Shown: in pieces, positions 47,707-61,500 of the stretch
How the letters are laid out: each line of letters opens with the position of its first letter
How positions within the stretch are numbered: position 1 is the first letter of the stretch
Source: Dirofilaria immitis
Lineage: Eukaryota; Nematoda; Chromadorea; Rhabditida; Onchocercidae
NCBI GenBank assembly: GCA_024305405.1
Contig: JAKNDB010000068.1
Coordinates: 6,811,501-6,875,500, forward strand
DNA: 64,000 nucleotides
Reading direction: 5' to 3'
Position numbers and translations under genes: made by a program
The notes under the pieces: generated by a model
Seen by the model: the letters and a program-made list of their open reading frames with translations, nothing else
The model's database searches: none
What the model was told of the DNA's origin: nothing

Positions 47707-49395
47707 TTATAGTGAGAAAGCGCGATCCGGCTCCTGCTTGTAACAATATTTCATGTTCTCACTTTTATATTTATTTTCCGAATGTACGCTCTGGAAAAGA
47801 AATGTATTTACTCCTTTATAAAAAAATTGCATTTTTATCATCATTAAAAATACTTTTTTATGCAATATAATTTATATTTTTAGAGCAAAAACTTCATAAA
47901 AACGTTTAATTTAATTCAAAAATTTCGCCCATACATTTGAAGAAGTGCGACATTTAAGCATGCAAAGCTCGAACTGGTCTGTCGCAGACAGTATTTGTCG
48001 TAATCGATGCCCAGACGTTGACTCTATCATTTCTAGCAGTGTATTTTTCTGTAATAACAACTTTTCTTTTTTGGTAGAAATTTGTGAAATTTGACTAAAT
48101 AAATTTCTTTGCTAAATTTTCAACTAATTGACTAGTAAAAAGTAAAAGCAACAATGAAACAATCCATTAACTTTCCCTTAATTTTATTACATTAAGAATA
48201 TACCTGTTCCGGTCTCAAACAGCAAGAAACGCATTGTTCGTAGTAAGAGCAACAACCTGTATAAAGATCACACCAAGCACAGGTGAATCGTACCGATTGA
48301 GTGCCCACTTCGCAGCAACCATTTGACATCAAGAAAGCTCTTTCACATGTGTAACCTGCATGTTAAGAAAATTGCATAAAATGTTGTCAAATGACAATAA
48401 TAAAAATTCGTATCAATAAAAGATGTGCAACTCTACTATGAATCAAATCTGTTATATTATCTGGAGTAATGAATATCAAAGCAAACCGTGGGATCAGAAT
48501 GAAAGTCACTTTGCTAATCACAGCATACAGGAAATGAAAGCTAATCTTCCTTTTAAAAAAAATACCTCAGTCTCTGCATAACTTTTCAGCTGGTGAAAAT
48601 AACGGAAATTTAAAAACCAAAATTCGCGAAGCACATAAAAATGGATTAAACAAGTTTAGCCCTACCTCAGGTGAATTCAAATTACCTCTGTCATCAGTAA
48701 CAGAAGTTCTTCCTTGTATTGTATTACGGCAAGCCATCCCTTCGTTGCTCACAAAACTACCGTTTACTGCATTGGTATTTCGTCCAGCATTATCTGCTAA
48801 CCACTGGATATGTCTATGGGCTGTCAGCTTGTACTTATCTAACATTCGTTCCTCAATGTCTTGCTGCAACTTATAAATACCTAACGTTTTTATGATTATT
48901 TACTTAACCATTTCTTACACTTAGTAATGTTACATTTGGTAATGTTTGAATTAAAAGCCAAAAATAAGGAAAAAATCATGCTTCGTAAATTATTACCTAT
49001 AAAATTTGAATCAGTTATTATCGAAGATAAATATCTGCAAATGAAATGGAGTTAATCCTAAAGAATTAATTAAAGAATTTAAACCGATCACTAAAAACAA
49101 TTCTAAAATTAGTGCTAAGTTTATTTAAAACACTGCAAATTTGTGTTTTCCGAACTAATTAAAATAGAAACTGTAGCTTCTTGAAAACTTGAATTGAGAA
49201 AATTAAATTTACGCGAAAGACATAAAACAAATGTAAATTGGAACTTACACCAGAAATACTTAAGGCGTTTTGTATAATCCAACTTAGAAGACCGCTTTCG
49301 ATAATAAAGTAGAGTAAGCTGAAGGCAAAGAGAAAAACAAGGACATAAGTGACTCGGAATGAATGGATGATTAGTCTTTTTCCGTGATGTGCCAT
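47707..49395 (-). CDS. SREBP regulating gene protein (SPRING, C12orf49)
   Basis: Golgi membrane protein needed for site-1 protease activity and SREBP processing in mammals. Exons in gene order: 49249-49395, 48686-48863, 48204-48355, 47935-48048, 47707-47790; every phase joins and the total is 224 residues (human 205). An N-terminal single membrane segment (YVLVFLFAFSLLYFII) is followed by ACRNTIQGRTSVTDDRG, then a Cys-rich core (YTCERAFLMSNGCC, GCCSYYEQCVSCCLRP), FELCMLKCRTSSNS and an end MKYCYKQEPDRAF that parallels the family's AKYCYGESPPELF. All core cysteine motifs are present. It is the one gene here without a frame break. I chose the ATG at 49395 because it puts the membrane segment about 15 residues in; an in-frame ATG at 49440 would add 15 residues. 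Confidence 0.95.
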
Positions 49396-52300
49396 CCGCA
49401 TATATATGTTATACTCTTCTCGAGCATTCCAACTACACACAATTCAATTCCGTCAAAATTCGCGTTTACATGCATCATCGAAATATGCATTCATCGTTCC
49501 GGAAACGAATATCCTGAACAAGCTAATCTTCCCCGAGAAATTCAACGAACCCAACAATCTTCCTCGTTTCTTTCCCATCCCTCACTCTTCTCACCTTAAC
49601 ACGATATAAGTTACTATGATTGATAATACCTGTGCTAGATAATTAAACATAATTTCATAAAACAGTTTCGATGGCGAAGTGACAACGGTTTCTAAAAGGA
49701 TTAGAGATTGATATGGTTTAACATAGTGTAGTTAGGGTGTGAGAGAGTAAGATAAATCTTCAGAATTTAGAGAAGAAGTAGAGAAAGAAAGAGTTTGCGA
49801 AATAATCTGCTATCATAGGCTAGTTTTTTAATGGTTGCAAAATTGGAAGACAAAATGCGAATATCACATGTTGAGAGTGGGTTGAGGTACGGGAGTGCTG
49901 AGTGCTTGCTGCTTGATTGATTGTTTAGATGAATCATGGTGGATATAGATAGAGGTTAAGTGATTTCTCGATTCATCATTTTCCATCTTTTTTCTCGCAT
50001 ATTTTGCTTCTCTTTTATTTCAAGAATTTGTTTCGCTCTTTCCATAAAGAGGAAAAGTGGCTGTTGTAATGAAATGATCAGCTATTAGGTAAAATGCTCA
50101 CTCTTAGTAGATGTAATTTAAAGAGAAATTTGAAAATACACTGAACTGGAAAAAAATTCAGAATATAGCCGTTTTAATATTACTATATTAGTATGATTCG
50201 GAAAAAATTTTGTATTAATTTTATCTCCGTAAGCATATAACATTCCTGTCGAACACATTTAAATAGTGTTCCCCTATCTTCAAATTTTTAAAAATTTTTC
50301 GGAACTAGAAGCCGCCTTATATCGTTTTTATCATGAGTAAAATATTGAAATCAATTCGTTCTAGTGATCATAAAGATAAACAACTTATTTTTCTACGAAC
50401 GAATAGTGCAGGTATGACTTAAGAAGCTTTGTCGAAGAGACGAGAACTCTGAAGATCAAAAGTAATGAGCTGTTTTCTGAAGTTAACATGGAAGCTGGTT
50501 CTCTTAAAATTACAGAGACGATTCAGAAGAATTCAATGATAACCACAGTCGTTCTGCACTTTTAGCTAAGAAAAATAAAAGAATGGATGTCTAATGAATT
50601 GACAATATCCTTCAAAATCGTTATTTGGAAGGATATCTTATACGTAAACGCGAAGAACTATTTCTCAATCGAATGACTATTTTTTCTCAATCGTCGAAGA
50701 ACTATTTCTCAATCGTCGTAAGAAGAATTTAAATGGAAAAACCGAATTTTTATGGCAACTGTATCAACTATACCATAAAGAAGCCCTAAAGTATTTCTCA
50801 ATGTTCCTTATAACGAGAAGTTTACATCATCATAGTCTGTCGTCTTGAATTCCGACGAATTCATTTCAAAAAGTATTCTCATCAAATCGCTGAGATTTAT
50901 TAAAACTTCAGCGGTTGAAGAACTACTAGTTTACAGGTAAAATTAATTTTCTATGACATATTCACATCTTGAATAACCAAACTGAATTGATAGAAATTAG
51001 GGAATTGGATCAAAAAGTTTTATGCCATCAATCATATTCGTACCTGATTTCTTACCAGTTGGCGACTGCTTTTTCAAGGGTACTGGTCATTTTTCGCAGG
51101 AGAAATACTCATATAATGGACAGGAAGCAGAAAATGTTTTCAAGTCTTCATCGAATCTTGGAAAATGGATTTCTATGTTGCAAAGAAAAAATTATTCGCT
51201 TGTTGGTAAAAATATGTTGATTATAGTGGTTCCTACTTTAATTAATAGAAATATATTGAAAACTAGTTGTAATAATGTGGAATTCATAGGTCGAAACCGC
51301 TTTGTGTGCTAACCAGAGCATTGCAATCGAACTATTCTGTTGAGATGATTTTATCCAGAAAATACGACTCATTATTTGTATATTATCCTTAGTCGAAAAT
51401 CGGTGATTTATTTGTATGTAATTAGTATCCGACTTGAGATATTTTTGTCTACCAAATTGTCATTTTTTAATTTGTGAAGTGATGGACAAATATTTTGAAC
51501 TAAATCTGTTATTAAGTGATATATACGCACAGATGAAGTTATATCAGAAGTAGATTCATTCTGGAGCTAGTTATATTAAGATAGATTCGTTCTGGAGCTA
51601 GAAGTGTTTTAATCAAATTTAGTATGTTTTATATTCTGTATTTACTTTTTATTTCATTTTATTCTCCATTTGTTTACATCATTAAAATTTAGGCCTTAAA
51701 TCAATAATTTTTTCATTTTCCTCTGTCTCTTCTTAAGTTTCTTGAGCTTAATAAGCTAAATGTTTACTTTGAAATGATTAAGCCATTCACTGAGTAAAGC
51801 GGGCTTTTTTAAAGTCACTGAATAAAAATATTATATAAAATACTGTTAAATGTTCTTTAAAATGTTTAAGAATTTAAGATCACTTAAAGATCACTGTTTG
51901 TAATAAGAAGGAATAGCGAGCGAGCGTTTCACGAAATTGAGTGGAATGGGATTCAAAGTCTTAAGTTTTGATATTTAATTATTAGTAATCCATGTCGTTG
52001 ATTATATCGTTTTAAAATCGATTTATGGCAAACGTATCATGCCCTGAATTCTTTCTGAATATTATTTCATCCTGCAATAAACAACAAAAGAGAGGAAAGA
52101 GTAATATAAATCTCTTATTGTTCAAGACATATTGTGCGTATCCATGTGTATATGTGTGTTCTGTTTTGCACAGAGATAAAGAGTACTGGAAAAGGAAAAT
52201 ATTAAAAAGATGTTTCTTTATTTTAGCTTGCTGAATGCTAAATTGTGACTATAAAAGATGAAAAGTATTGAAAGAGACATATATTGTATTTCGGTTTAGA

Positions 52301-52508
52301 GACCAATTTAAGATTGATGTAATGAAAGCATTCCATGTTTTTATTTTTATGTTATACTAACCATAGCATTATATTTGATTATGTGCAGTTATCAATTTTT
52401 GTTTTTAGATACAGCTTTGTCATCAAATGATTGATTGCTGATAGTCGAAAAGAAATCTTAATAGATGTGGATATCATGGATTACGACTAGTTGCATTCCA
52501 TTTTTATA
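49396..52508. other. divergent intergenic region with no supported gene
   Basis: About 3.1 kb between the SPRING start (minus) and the flippase start (plus), so it should hold both promoters. A short exon-like piece at 50333-50412 reads MSKILKSIRSSDHKDKQLI and ends at a GCAG/GTATG donor, but I could not phase it to the flippase. A frame at 51022-51312 has no recognisable domain. Short direct repeats occur near 50640-50720 and 51550-51605. Confidence 0.5.
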
Positions 52509-55500
52509 ATGTCTCTTTTTGACTATAGAATTAGACAGCGTTCTTCTCGTATTTCGGCTTCCCGGATTATTTATGTTAATCAGACCTCACAACTCGAGAA
52601 GTACCGATCCAATGCTATCAGGCATGATCTATGAATATATTACTTAGTGGCTCTTGATCTGTAAAATATATAGAATTTTTGTTTTTTTTCTAGATTTTCA
52701 AATTTCCAAATTATGGGCAGCACAAATTTTGTATCTTTCATTATATGAGGACGGATAACCAAATATTCAAAGAGAATATAGCTCGAATCTATAATAGTAT
52801 GTAAAAACAAATGCTTAGACATTATAACTAATAAATTCTAAAAATGCTTGGACCAATTATCTATCATTTTCAGCACCGCCAAGTATAACATGTTATCTTT
52901 TATACCACGCTTTCTGAAGGAACAATTTAGACGTTATAGTAATGTATTTTTCCTTATTATTGCGCTTCTTCAGGTTGGTTTATTTTTCGAATTGTGAAAT
53001 ATATTGTAGCACGGGACTTTAAAATGCGTCTTATAATTAAGAAATTATTGAATCTTTCGATTTTTCCTAAATCATAATTACCATATTTAAATATTCATGA
53101 TAACATTTTCAAAAGGTATATCTATCTGTTCTATTTCAGCAGTTTTTTTAGCAAATTCCTGATATTAGTCCAACTGGTCGCTTTACAACTGCAGGACCCT
53201 TCCTCATCATTTTATTTGTATCTGCTGCCAAAGAAATATTTGAGGATATCGTAAGTTTTTATCTAATGAGATCATTTTGTAGTTTTCAATTTAGACGTTA
53301 TAGTAATGTATATATATATGTTAATTAACATACTTATATATATTAATTATATTATATTTAGTTTTCAATTTAGACGTCATGGCAATGTATATAATTACCA
53401 TATTTATATATATTAATTATATTACATTAATTACCATATTTAAGTATTCATGATAACTTCTTCAATTGTCATATATATTTTATATTTAAGCATTCATATA
53501 TTATTACATATGCAAAGAAATTCTGTCCTGGAATGAAATGCGAAATTATTCCTAAAGCATCGAGAAAATATCGGCAACTCATAATTTCCATTGAAATTAA
53601 AATTTTTCATTTCGATTAATTTATAGAAGAGGAGAAAATCGGATCAAACAGTTAATAATTACCGTGCGGCTGTGCTCAAAGATCGTGAATGGAAATATGC
53701 CCTTTGGAAAGATGTAGGTTTTGTACAAAATAAATAGTAGTAATTAAGTAAATAAGAAAGTTAATTGTTGAAGTATTAAAAGCTTATAATGTTTTAAAAG
53801 CTTTTGCATCTAGAATTACAAATTAAATAATGTCTGAAGCAATTTTATTATATCATTTCATGATACATACATCTTTCAGTTATAATTGCTTCAAAATTAT
53901 TGGCAGTTTGGAACTTCTAGTTTTATTAATTTTTTAAAATAGTGATGCTAAAACTATTTATGCTTTAATGAGGTAGTATTAGTTGCTATACATATAATAG
54001 CTGAAAATGGGCGATATTGTACGAGTGGAAAATGATCAAATGTTTCCGGCAAATATGGCATTATTGTCATCTAGTGAACTGTTAGCTACAGCTTATATTG
54101 AGACTCCAAATTTGGATGGAGAAACGAACTTGAAAATTCGACAGGACTTGAATGTGCATGCTTTGGGATAGTATTGTAAAATGATATATACATTGTTATC
54201 TTAAAAAGTCATAAAGGGACAGCGGCTAATATTGTGTGATCGAAATTCCTACTCAGCTGAATGACCAGGCAATTCCAGTAATGTCTGAAGTTATATCTCT
54301 ATAATGATCAAGCTTTGAATTTAATGCTCTAGAGTGATACTGTAAAATGACTGGATTTTTTCTAATTTGCATATTTCAGTTGAAAGTGGGCGATATTGTA
54401 CGAGTGGAAAATGATCAAATGTTCCCGGCAGATATGGCATTATTGTCATCTAGTGAACCATTAGCTACAGCTTATATTGAGACTTCAAATTTGGATGGAG
54501 AAACGAATTTAAAAATTCGACAAGCACTTGAATGTACATCAGACCTGATAGTCAGTGCAGCAATTAAAGATTTCCAGTGTAAGATCGAATGCGAACATCC
54601 AAATCAAAATGTAAATGAATTTACAGGAACGTTACACATGCACGATTTGCGGCGACCTCTCAGTAAATTTTGTAATATTTCCAAAAATTCTCAAACTCCA
54701 CAAATTCATAGCTAATCATAATTATATATATCTGTCTTTCTTTCTGGATGATGTTAATTGAATAAGCGTTTTTGTATCTAATGTCCATCATATCTAGTAC
54801 ATATTTGTTTAATCAGCGTTGAAAATTTCTGTGGAATATTACACTGCTATTGGATAGTATTCGTTATTGAATTTTTTTGTAGCAGCGGATTTTTATAATG
54901 CTTAAATAGTTGTGCAAGGAAGCCAGTGATTCGTATATTGCAGTTTTATAGGTATTTCTCAATTATTATTACGCGGTGCTCGTTTGAAGCATACACAATG
55001 GATTTGCGGTGTAGTGTTATATACGGGGCATGATTCCAAGCTATTAATGAATTCAAAAATAGCTCCATTGAAGCAGTAATTTTTTCTCTGATATATTTTA
55101 TTTTACACACGGCGAGCTACTTTTGTTCTAATAAATTTTTATTATATGTTAACTTCAACTTAAACATCTACTCTCACATATTGCTATTTGAATTTTAGAT
55201 TATCATGAATTTGCTAACTAATTATATTATTTTAGATCCAAAATTGATGTTATTACCAATCGTCGTATTTTATTTTTGTTTATTATGTTAATTGCTTTCG
55301 CTTTTGCAAGTGCTATTAGGGCATATTTTTTCAATCATAAACAGTTGATGCATGCTTATTATCTTGGCTATCAAGGTTTGTCTAATGTTCTTAAATAGTA
55401 ACCAGTATAATTATAATCCTTTTTGTGATACTGAATATAACTTATAATACAATTAGTGGAATACCACAGCAAAGTCATCGTTTTATATTGGTAATATAAT

Positions 55501-58500
55501 ACAAAAAAAATTTATTCTGGAATCAGCCCAGAATTCTTCAGAAACAAAAATACTAATCACATTGTTTCCTATTATCATATAACGTAACATACCTTAATAT
55601 GATAATATGACTCTTTTTAACGGGATAGTATGATTAAGAAAGTAGTATTTTTCTTAAATTTGAGTATAATTTAAGCTTTATCTTGCTTAAGCAGGAAGAT
55701 AAATCATTTAGAATCACTTAATAGACAATGTTCTAGTATCTTTTTCCTTATCATTTTTATTACTGAAAATTATCCGTTAATTACTGCACTGATATTTATG
55801 CGAACAATGTTCCTTATTCTTCATTGTTTGCGTATTTATAAAGTCTTTCAAAATTCGACATTTCCAGAAAAAGGGTCTTTCGACTTTTTCTGGAGTGTGT
55901 TGACTTTCTTCATTTTGTATAATAACTTGATCCCGATCTCATTGCAAGTGACACTTGAACTGGTACGATTTTTCCAAGCCGTATATATAAATAATGTGAG
56001 TAACCTTTTCTCATTCACTCTATTTTGTCTTATTTTTAAATCACAAAACATCATATCTAGCTTATCATGGCTTTTGGATGACACAGATGGGTTTATTTTT
56101 TAAATAAAATTTAGAATTTATGAATGAGAGTTGAAGTTCTTATTCTTTTATATTAATTTCATGGCTAAAAATGAGATAGATTTTTCTACTATGTTTTTTC
56201 CAGGATATTGGCATGTATGACGAAAGAACTGATAGTTGTGCCGTTGCGAGAACATCGAATTTAAATGAAGAATTGGGACAAGTAAATGATTTTTCTTCTA
56301 AAGTTGCGTATCGCGCAAAATAATAAACAATATTTGAATAGTCCAACATCTGTGGAATAAACTCTTTATAAAGTACTGCTTTATGGCTTCTATTTGCACG
56401 TTTCCTTATTCGATTAATTGCCAGCGATAACACTGAAGGATCATAACATTTTGATAGAATTCATTTAAAACTTTGTTAAACCGGAAGCATCATATTTTTT
56501 ACAATAGTTTTTCTTAATTTATTATCATTAATGTCTGAAATTTTATTTGAGGTAAAATTTATAATGAGTGATAAAACTGGAACACTTACGCGTAATATAA
56601 TGAAATTTAAAAGATGCTCAGTTGCCGGCATCAATTTTGGAAACGATGAAACAGATGATTTTCAAGATCATAATTTACCAGAACTTATCAGAACTTCTGA
56701 TGTTAGTTTCTGCTTTGGGAGCTTTTTTCCTATAATGAATTTTTATGAAATCTGTGAGGAAAGAGAAGATATTTCTGTTTAAATTTTATGACATATATGT
56801 CATAAGGTTTAAAGGCTTATAAGGTTTAAAAACCTTATGATGTATATGGAATTGATAGAGCGTTTCGTATGAACCAGCGAATTGAGCAACTAATATCTAT
56901 TAAATGGAATACTTGGAACAATTATGAAATTATGTAATGAGTAAAAGAGACTTCTGGAATGTTTTCTTATTACTTTGATGGGTGAATTGAAGAACTATGT
57001 TATTTTAACTTTCAGCTTTATTATTAGCTTTATGATATTACTGTTTATAATAAAAATCCTGAAATCTCTATGTTTTCTAAATTCTTGTATTTTTGCTCAT
57101 GAACTTTCTGTTTAGGAAAAAGCTGATTCCGTCAAAGAATTTTTTCGGATGATGGCAATTTGTCACACAGTTGTTCCAGAAAGAAAAAATGGTGAGTTAC
57201 AGTATCAAGCTTCTTCGCCAGACGAAGGTGCACTTGTTCGTGCTGCTGCAAACCTTGGATTCGTGTTCCATACTAGGAAGCCACGAAGTATTCTAATCAC
57301 AGAGGTACTTTTTAATTGCAATATATATAATTATCAACTTCACTTTAAATTTATATAAAATTCTCAAATTACATTTCCAAATATAAATGATGTAGATTAA
57401 TTTTCCATATACGTTTTTATATTTTCAGTTAGGAGAAATCAAAAATTATAACGTCTTAAATGTGTTAGAGTTTACTAGCGATAGAAAACGAATGGGTGTT
57501 GTTGTACAGTGTCCTGATGGTGTCTTGAAATTGTATGTCAAAGGAGCGGTGAGAAATTTACTGATGATGTATTGATTGTTTCCATTATCGGTTACTTTTA
57601 GATCTCATTTTCATGCAAATGGCAGTTTGAAGGAAGTACACTACATTTGCTCATAGTTTTTTAGTTTTTCATGTAACTATTTTCGCTGTAATTATACATT
57701 CGATTCATATTTTCAATACTGCTGGAATTTTGATTATGCCAATTGTGACAAATACATTTCGTGAAATGAGTATCTTTTCAGGATTCTATGATTTTGCAAA
57801 GATTGCGGGATAATTCACCGGTTATTGATGATTGTGTTGCTCATCTTTTAGACTATGCGTCAAAGGTTTAATATTTCTTTTAAAGATCAGTTTTATTAAA
57901 ATTTCTTATCTTGAAGCTTCTTTCATTTTTCTTTTTGACATTTTATCTTATTTTGTCTCTGCAAGAATTTTATTAATAATTATATTGTTACCTTTAAAAA
58001 GAAATGTTAAAGGGTTACCGAACTCTCTGTTTTGCGATGCGCGTACTGGAGTTAGAAGAATATAATAAATGGGCAGAAGAATTTGAAAAAGCTTTGATTT
58101 CAATAGACAAACGAAATGAAAAATTGGCAGAATGCGCCGAGAAGATTGAAATAAACCTTACTTTAGTGGGCGCATCTGCAGTTGAAGATAAACTACAACA
58201 GGTTTTTTTCTTTTTCTGTACATTTTAATAGAAAAATTATGTTACGTTGAGACGTTTATTACAACAAAGTTAAAAATTCAGTCATGTCATTCTTGATTCT
58301 GAATATCTTATTGCATCAAACCAATAGTGATCTCATTCAGTGAAATATTCTAATTCACAACAATTATGCTATTAAATGCGGAATATTTGAGCCTAGTAAA
58401 TTGAAGCGAAGTGTAAAGATCCTTTAAAATATTGAGCAAATTACAAAATACTGTCATGTTGTTTAGCCATAGCAAGTGAATACTGCGAAGTGTAAACTTG

Positions 58501-61500
58501 TGCAAATTTCCATTTTTTGACTGATTAAATCTTGAAATTTTTTTACTCAGAAATTAATTTTGCAAATTATAACATAGAATAATAGAATGAATTCCAACAT
58601 CGAAATTATATTAACTGAATATGATTTGTAGTATGTACCAGAAACAATTGCGGCATTACTTGCTGCTCAGATACGTATTTGGATGTTAACCGGAGATAAG
58701 AGTGAGACAGCTATCAATATAGCTCGTTCAGCAGGTCTTGTTCACTCTGATATGAAGTGTTGGTTTATCAATGGCGATTCCTGCGATGAAGTTTGTAAAA
58801 ACTTCGTGATTGCAGTAATACTCTCCGATCATCCACTGTTCAATATTCTTTGGTTATTGATGGCTCTGTAAGTCCAGTTTTTCGATTTTTAGATTTATAC
58901 GAGGTTTTTTTTACTTTACTTTCATTCATTAGTGCCGGGGTATTCATATAATGATAATGACAGTGTCAATTATTTATTTATTCGAACCTTTTTATCAAAA
59001 AATTATGAAACTTGAGAACAAAGATAAAAGACAGCATATGGAAAATAAAAATAAAAAAATTTTGATTTTTCTCTTGCAACTTGTGCTTTGTTTTCATAAA
59101 ATTAATTAAAAAATTTACACAGTGAAAAAAACTAAATTCCGAATCAACTTTTCTTGATTCGTTGTGGCTTCTTATAACTTCTAAATAAATGGAAATAAAA
59201 ATAGGCAAGATAAGAAATCAAGAATAGCTATATTTTTTCATTTCTTTTAAAGATGCTTGAAATTGAAAAATTTGCATGATAATGAAGGCAGTATGGGCTA
59301 CGAAAAGATATAAAGATATATATAATGTATATCTGCAATCTAGTATGGAAGAAGTGAATTCTGGAATTTTAGACATTCAAACATGTTATCGGATCGAAAT
59401 GTAGGAAAATCTTTGGCAATTTAGCAATAATTTTTCCCACAGTAGTTTGTTGCCGAATGACCCCAATGCAAAAAGCAGAAGTTATTGAAATGATTCGCGA
59501 AGCAACTGACGACGTGATTTTAGCAATTGGTGATGGTGCCAATGATGTCGCTATGATACAAGTATTTTTTGTCATTTATCAATATTTTTCTTTGGAAATA
59601 AGTAATCAAAACAATAAAATTGGGCAAATAAATTTTGGTCAAGGAATGTTTTCTGAATATTCTGCCAGTAGTTTCAAAACTTCAGGCTGCTAATGTTGGC
59701 GTGGGAGTGATTGGTGAAGAAGGTCTACAAGCAGCATCTGCTAGTGACTTTTCTATTGCGCAGTTTCATTTTTGCGTAGGCTTTTATTAGTACATGGTGC
59801 TTGGAACTACGAGCGGGGCGTAAAGGTTATTTCATTATTTTGTTCTCTGATCTCATTTTTATTCGAAAATTTTTTTCGAAAAATTTTGCTCAGATCTCGT
59901 AACTGATAATTGAATGTTCAGAATTTCTTTCCTTTAGATCTCTGATTACTTATTGTTAATGATCAGGAGTTCAAGTTTCGAGTTGTTAATAAATTCCATA
60001 TCCTATTAGTCTGCTAGATTTTATTAAGTCTGACTTTTGATCCAAAATCTTTCGAAATCATCTCATTTTAAATCTTATAATTTTAGGTGATATTATATAG
60101 CTTCTACAAAAACATATGTTTATATTTAATCGAATTATGGTTTGCGATTTATTCTGCATTCTCTGGTCAAACAATATTTGAACGCTGGATTATTGCCCTT
60201 TTCAATGTGGCATTTACTGCATTACCACCCATAATAATTGGATTATTTGACAGACCCATTTCCGATCAAATGATGCTTACCTATCCTAACTTATATAACA
60301 GTTTTCAGAAACAAAGATTTACCACTGGTGTGAGTCACATTTAAACTAATTACACTTAAGCAAAAAAAATTGTTTATGGAATTGTATCAACAAGTTTAAA
60401 AACATATAGATCAATGAGATTAATTGCTGCGTTTGTAAAAATGATTTAGTGGGCAAATATACAGTCGAAACTAATTTATAATTGCGGTTTTTTCTTAGTC
60501 CAATTACATAATTTACTGCTTTTATTTCAGCAATTTACAATTTGGATTGGTTTAGCAGTTTGGCATTCGTTACTTCTTTTCTTTTTGTCGTTCGCATTTC
60601 TGTATGATCCTGTTGTTTGGAGTAATGGCAGAGTTGGAGACTGGATGATGCTCGGAAATTCATGCTATACGGTTTATCTAACATTTATTTTTTGAATGGA
60701 AAATTCGTCAATCAGTAGAAAGAATAAGGCGCATGATTGGCCTTGTTTTTTCTTATAGTACATTTGCTTATATTAATTGTATTTTCGTTTAAATATTGCA
60801 TCGCATCTTACTGCAACTCATAAAAATTTGGATTATTTGATATTTTTTAGTTCGTGATAACAACAGTTTGCCTTAAAGCTTTATTAGAATGTGATTCTTG
60901 GACGATTGTTATATTATGTTCATGTTTTGGCTCGATTTCATTGTGGTTTATTTTCCTTCCACTTTATTCCGTGGTAAAAATTTACACTTTCTTGTATGAC
61001 TCTTTTCTTTATTATAACTTAACCATTGTTTTATTTGGTACATAGTTATATTTTTGTGGAACTAAATCTGTAATTGATGAAAAAGCAAAATTATAGGTTT
61101 GGCCAATTTTGCCGATTGGTACAGATATGTCTGGCGTAGCATTCATGATGCTGAGCTCATCATCTTTCTGGCTGGCGTTCATTTTCATTCCTGTAATAAC
61201 TCTGTTTACTGATTTCATTATCAAAACGTAGGTTTAAATCTCTTAATGATTAAGGCTCAAAATTTTTTGAATTCAGATTAATTTCTAGAAATTAATCAGA
61301 AATTTGGAAAAACGATATTTCTAAAAGAAATTATTCTCATTAATCTGTTATGATGATAAGTTTCTTTAATAAAAAACTGACTAATATTGGTAATTTTTTG
61401 GAATATGAATGTTTTCTATATATCCATAATAGAAAGAAGAATTGAGAAAGAAGTTTTAAAAAGCAAAACTTTTCAGGATGCAAAGGACTTTTACGCCATC

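Noticed and set aside
51022..51312. 96-codon plus-strand frame upstream of the flippase
   Set aside because: No family similarity, overlaps another frame of similar length, and could not be phased to any exon.
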